Origin: a virus
Reading direction: 5' to 3' (one strand)
Length of the DNA: 21,001 nt
IMG/VR virus record: IMGVR_UViG_3300025325_000157
Location: 1 to 21,001 of that record
The notes beneath the pieces are model-generated. The model was not told where the DNA came from, searched no databases, and saw only the letters and a list, made by a program, of their open reading frames with translations. The position numbers were made by a program, and so were the translations under genes. Positions 20,142 to 21,001 of this stretch are shown here, one piece after another (position 1 is the stretch's first letter; each line of letters begins with the position of its first letter).

Positions 20142-20966
20142 ATGGCGACCGTCACCTTCGGCACCGTCGCCACGAACCCGGCGACCTCGATCGGCAGCCT
20201 TCGGCCCGGCGGCGTGGAGCAGATCGTCAGCAACTCGCAGGCCAACCCAACGGTCGTCACGACGCTCGACGCGCATGGGCTCTCGACCGGTGATCGGATC
20301 TTCTTCACCGCCAGCACCACCTCTGATCCGCTCCTGACCGCCACGCCGCATCAGGTTGCGACGGTCATCAGTGCGACGACGTTCTCGGTGCCCGTCAACG
20401 TGACCATCGCGGGCACTGCCGGTGCCTATGACCATTCGATCCTGTCGATGCCCGTCTCTAACCCGGCGCAGGTCAACGTCGGGCGCGTCCACGGGCTGCG
20501 CACGGGTGACACCGTGACCATCACCGCGGCTGGCACGACGCCGGATATCAGCGGCCTGCAGACGGTCACGGTGACATCGACCACGCAGTTCACCGTCCCG
20601 GTCAACGTGACCGTGGCGGGCTCCACGACCGCGGCGCACTACTCCAAGACGACCTACTACAGTGACCTCATCGACCGCGGCGCGGCCTCGGGTGGCGGGG
20701 CCATCGTCATCACCTCGACCATCGGCACGGCCCCCGTCACGGCGACCGTCAACATCCAGGGTTCCGCCGACGGGACGAACTGGTTCAACATCCCCTACGC
20801 CCTGGTGGCCACGCCGCGGACGTTCGTCGTGACTGCGCTCACGATCACCACGGCCGTCGCGACGACTTACCTGCTCCAGGAGCTCGTCTTCTGGCGCTAC
20901 CTGCGTCTGGCGACCTCTTCGGCCACCAACATCACCCTCGCGCTGACGGCGACCGTCCTTCCGTGA
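20142..20966 (+). CDS. Beta-repeat structural (tail or head-fibre) protein
   Basis: A 274-aa protein behind an AAGGAGCG Shine-Dalgarno. Two similar beta units lie at about 36-95 and 107-165: each has AHGLSTGDRIFF or VHGLRTGDTVTI, then a V-x-x-TTFSVPVNVTIAG or TQFTVPVNVTVAG ending, resembling FCCH-like ubiquitin-activating-enzyme modules found in phage tail proteins. The C-terminal third has NIQGSADGTNWFNIPYALVATPRTF and a FWRYLRLATS strand, a pattern seen in receptor-binding or head-fibre proteins. It is probably on the virion surface; the role is inferred. It stands after the hairpin terminator and 8 nt before the last ORF. Confidence 0.6.
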   Translation: MATVTFGTVATNPATSIGSLRPGGVEQIVSNSQANPTVVTTLDAHGLSTGDRIFFTASTTSDPLLTATPHQVATVISATTFSVPVNVTIAGTAGAYDHSILSMPVSNPAQVNVGRVHGLRTGDTVTITAAGTTPDISGLQTVTVTSTTQFTVPVNVTVAGSTTAAHYSKTTYYSDLIDRGAASGGGAIVITSTIGTAPVTATVNIQGSADGTNWFNIPYALVATPRTFVVTALTITTAVATTYLLQELVFWRYLRLATSSATNITLALTATVLP

Positions 20967-20974
20967 GGCCGTAG

Positions 20975-21001
20975 ATGGCCCTGCGTCCCGACTACTGCAC
21001 G
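20975..21001 (+). CDS. Start of a further phage gene, cut by the window end
   Basis: An ATG at 20975 opens MALRPDYCT and runs off the window. The position, after the capsid genes, is where head-tail connector genes usually lie, and short openings of this kind are common there, but nine residues cannot identify it. Confidence 0.45.

Noticed and set aside
1-21001. CRISPR array, insertion sequence or rRNA
   Set aside because: No regularly spaced repeats, transposase motifs or rRNA-like sequence were seen.

Overview
This window is a stretch of a temperate, tailed (Caudoviricetes) phage genome of the HK97 capsid and terminase type. The DNA is very GC-rich. GTG starts are frequent, genes lie almost wall to wall on the + strand, and many neighbours overlap through ATGA or GTGA. 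Protein styles (SNF2-type phage helicase, XF1762-like protein, DUF7352-like protein, capsid protease with an N-terminal extension) fit a phage of a high-GC host, either Actinomycetota or Chloroflexota; the sequence alone does not decide which. No host gene is visible on either side.

Layout. (1) 1-6029, early/replication operon: the C-terminal half of an SNF2-family helicase with a broken reading frame, a beta-class DNA methyltransferase, a winged-helix-like protein, a replisome-organizer-like protein, a VRR-NUC nuclease, an XF1762-like (GNAT-type) protein, a membrane-anchored RlpA/expansin-like protein, and several small proteins. Nearly all are linked by 4-nt stop/start overlaps, which suggests one transcript. 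(2) 6029-7512, integration module: a 14-codon ORF, an excisionase, a tyrosine recombinase with all catalytic residues, and an attachment site. The attachment site is a perfect 3' portion (with CCA) of a tRNA-Gln(CUG) gene on the - strand, flanked by paired GGCTGGAC direct repeats that look like integrase arm sites. (3) 7645-10610, small proteins and a probable lysis cassette: a C39-like cysteine peptidase, an LLH-type holin, another membrane protein and an unrecognised 192-aa protein. (4) 10667-13442, packaging: HNH endonuclease, small and large terminase subunits and a small membrane protein. (5) 13442-21001, head: portal, then three genes of structural type including a repeat-rich fibre-like protein, then prohead protease, major capsid protein and further structural proteins. 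The last gene is cut by the window end.

How it fits together. The integrase acts at the tRNA-Gln-derived attP and the excisionase reverses the reaction. The early operon replicates and modifies the DNA. HNH plus terminase cut and package it through the portal into a capsid made from the protease-processed major capsid protein. The cysteine peptidase and holin are the best lysis candidates. No immunity repressor is visible, so lysogeny control must lie outside the window. The most rewarding items are the complete attP architecture, the direct repeat flanking the XF1762-like gene, the anchored RlpA-like protein in the early operon, the three-gene insertion between portal and protease, and the broken helicase frame.
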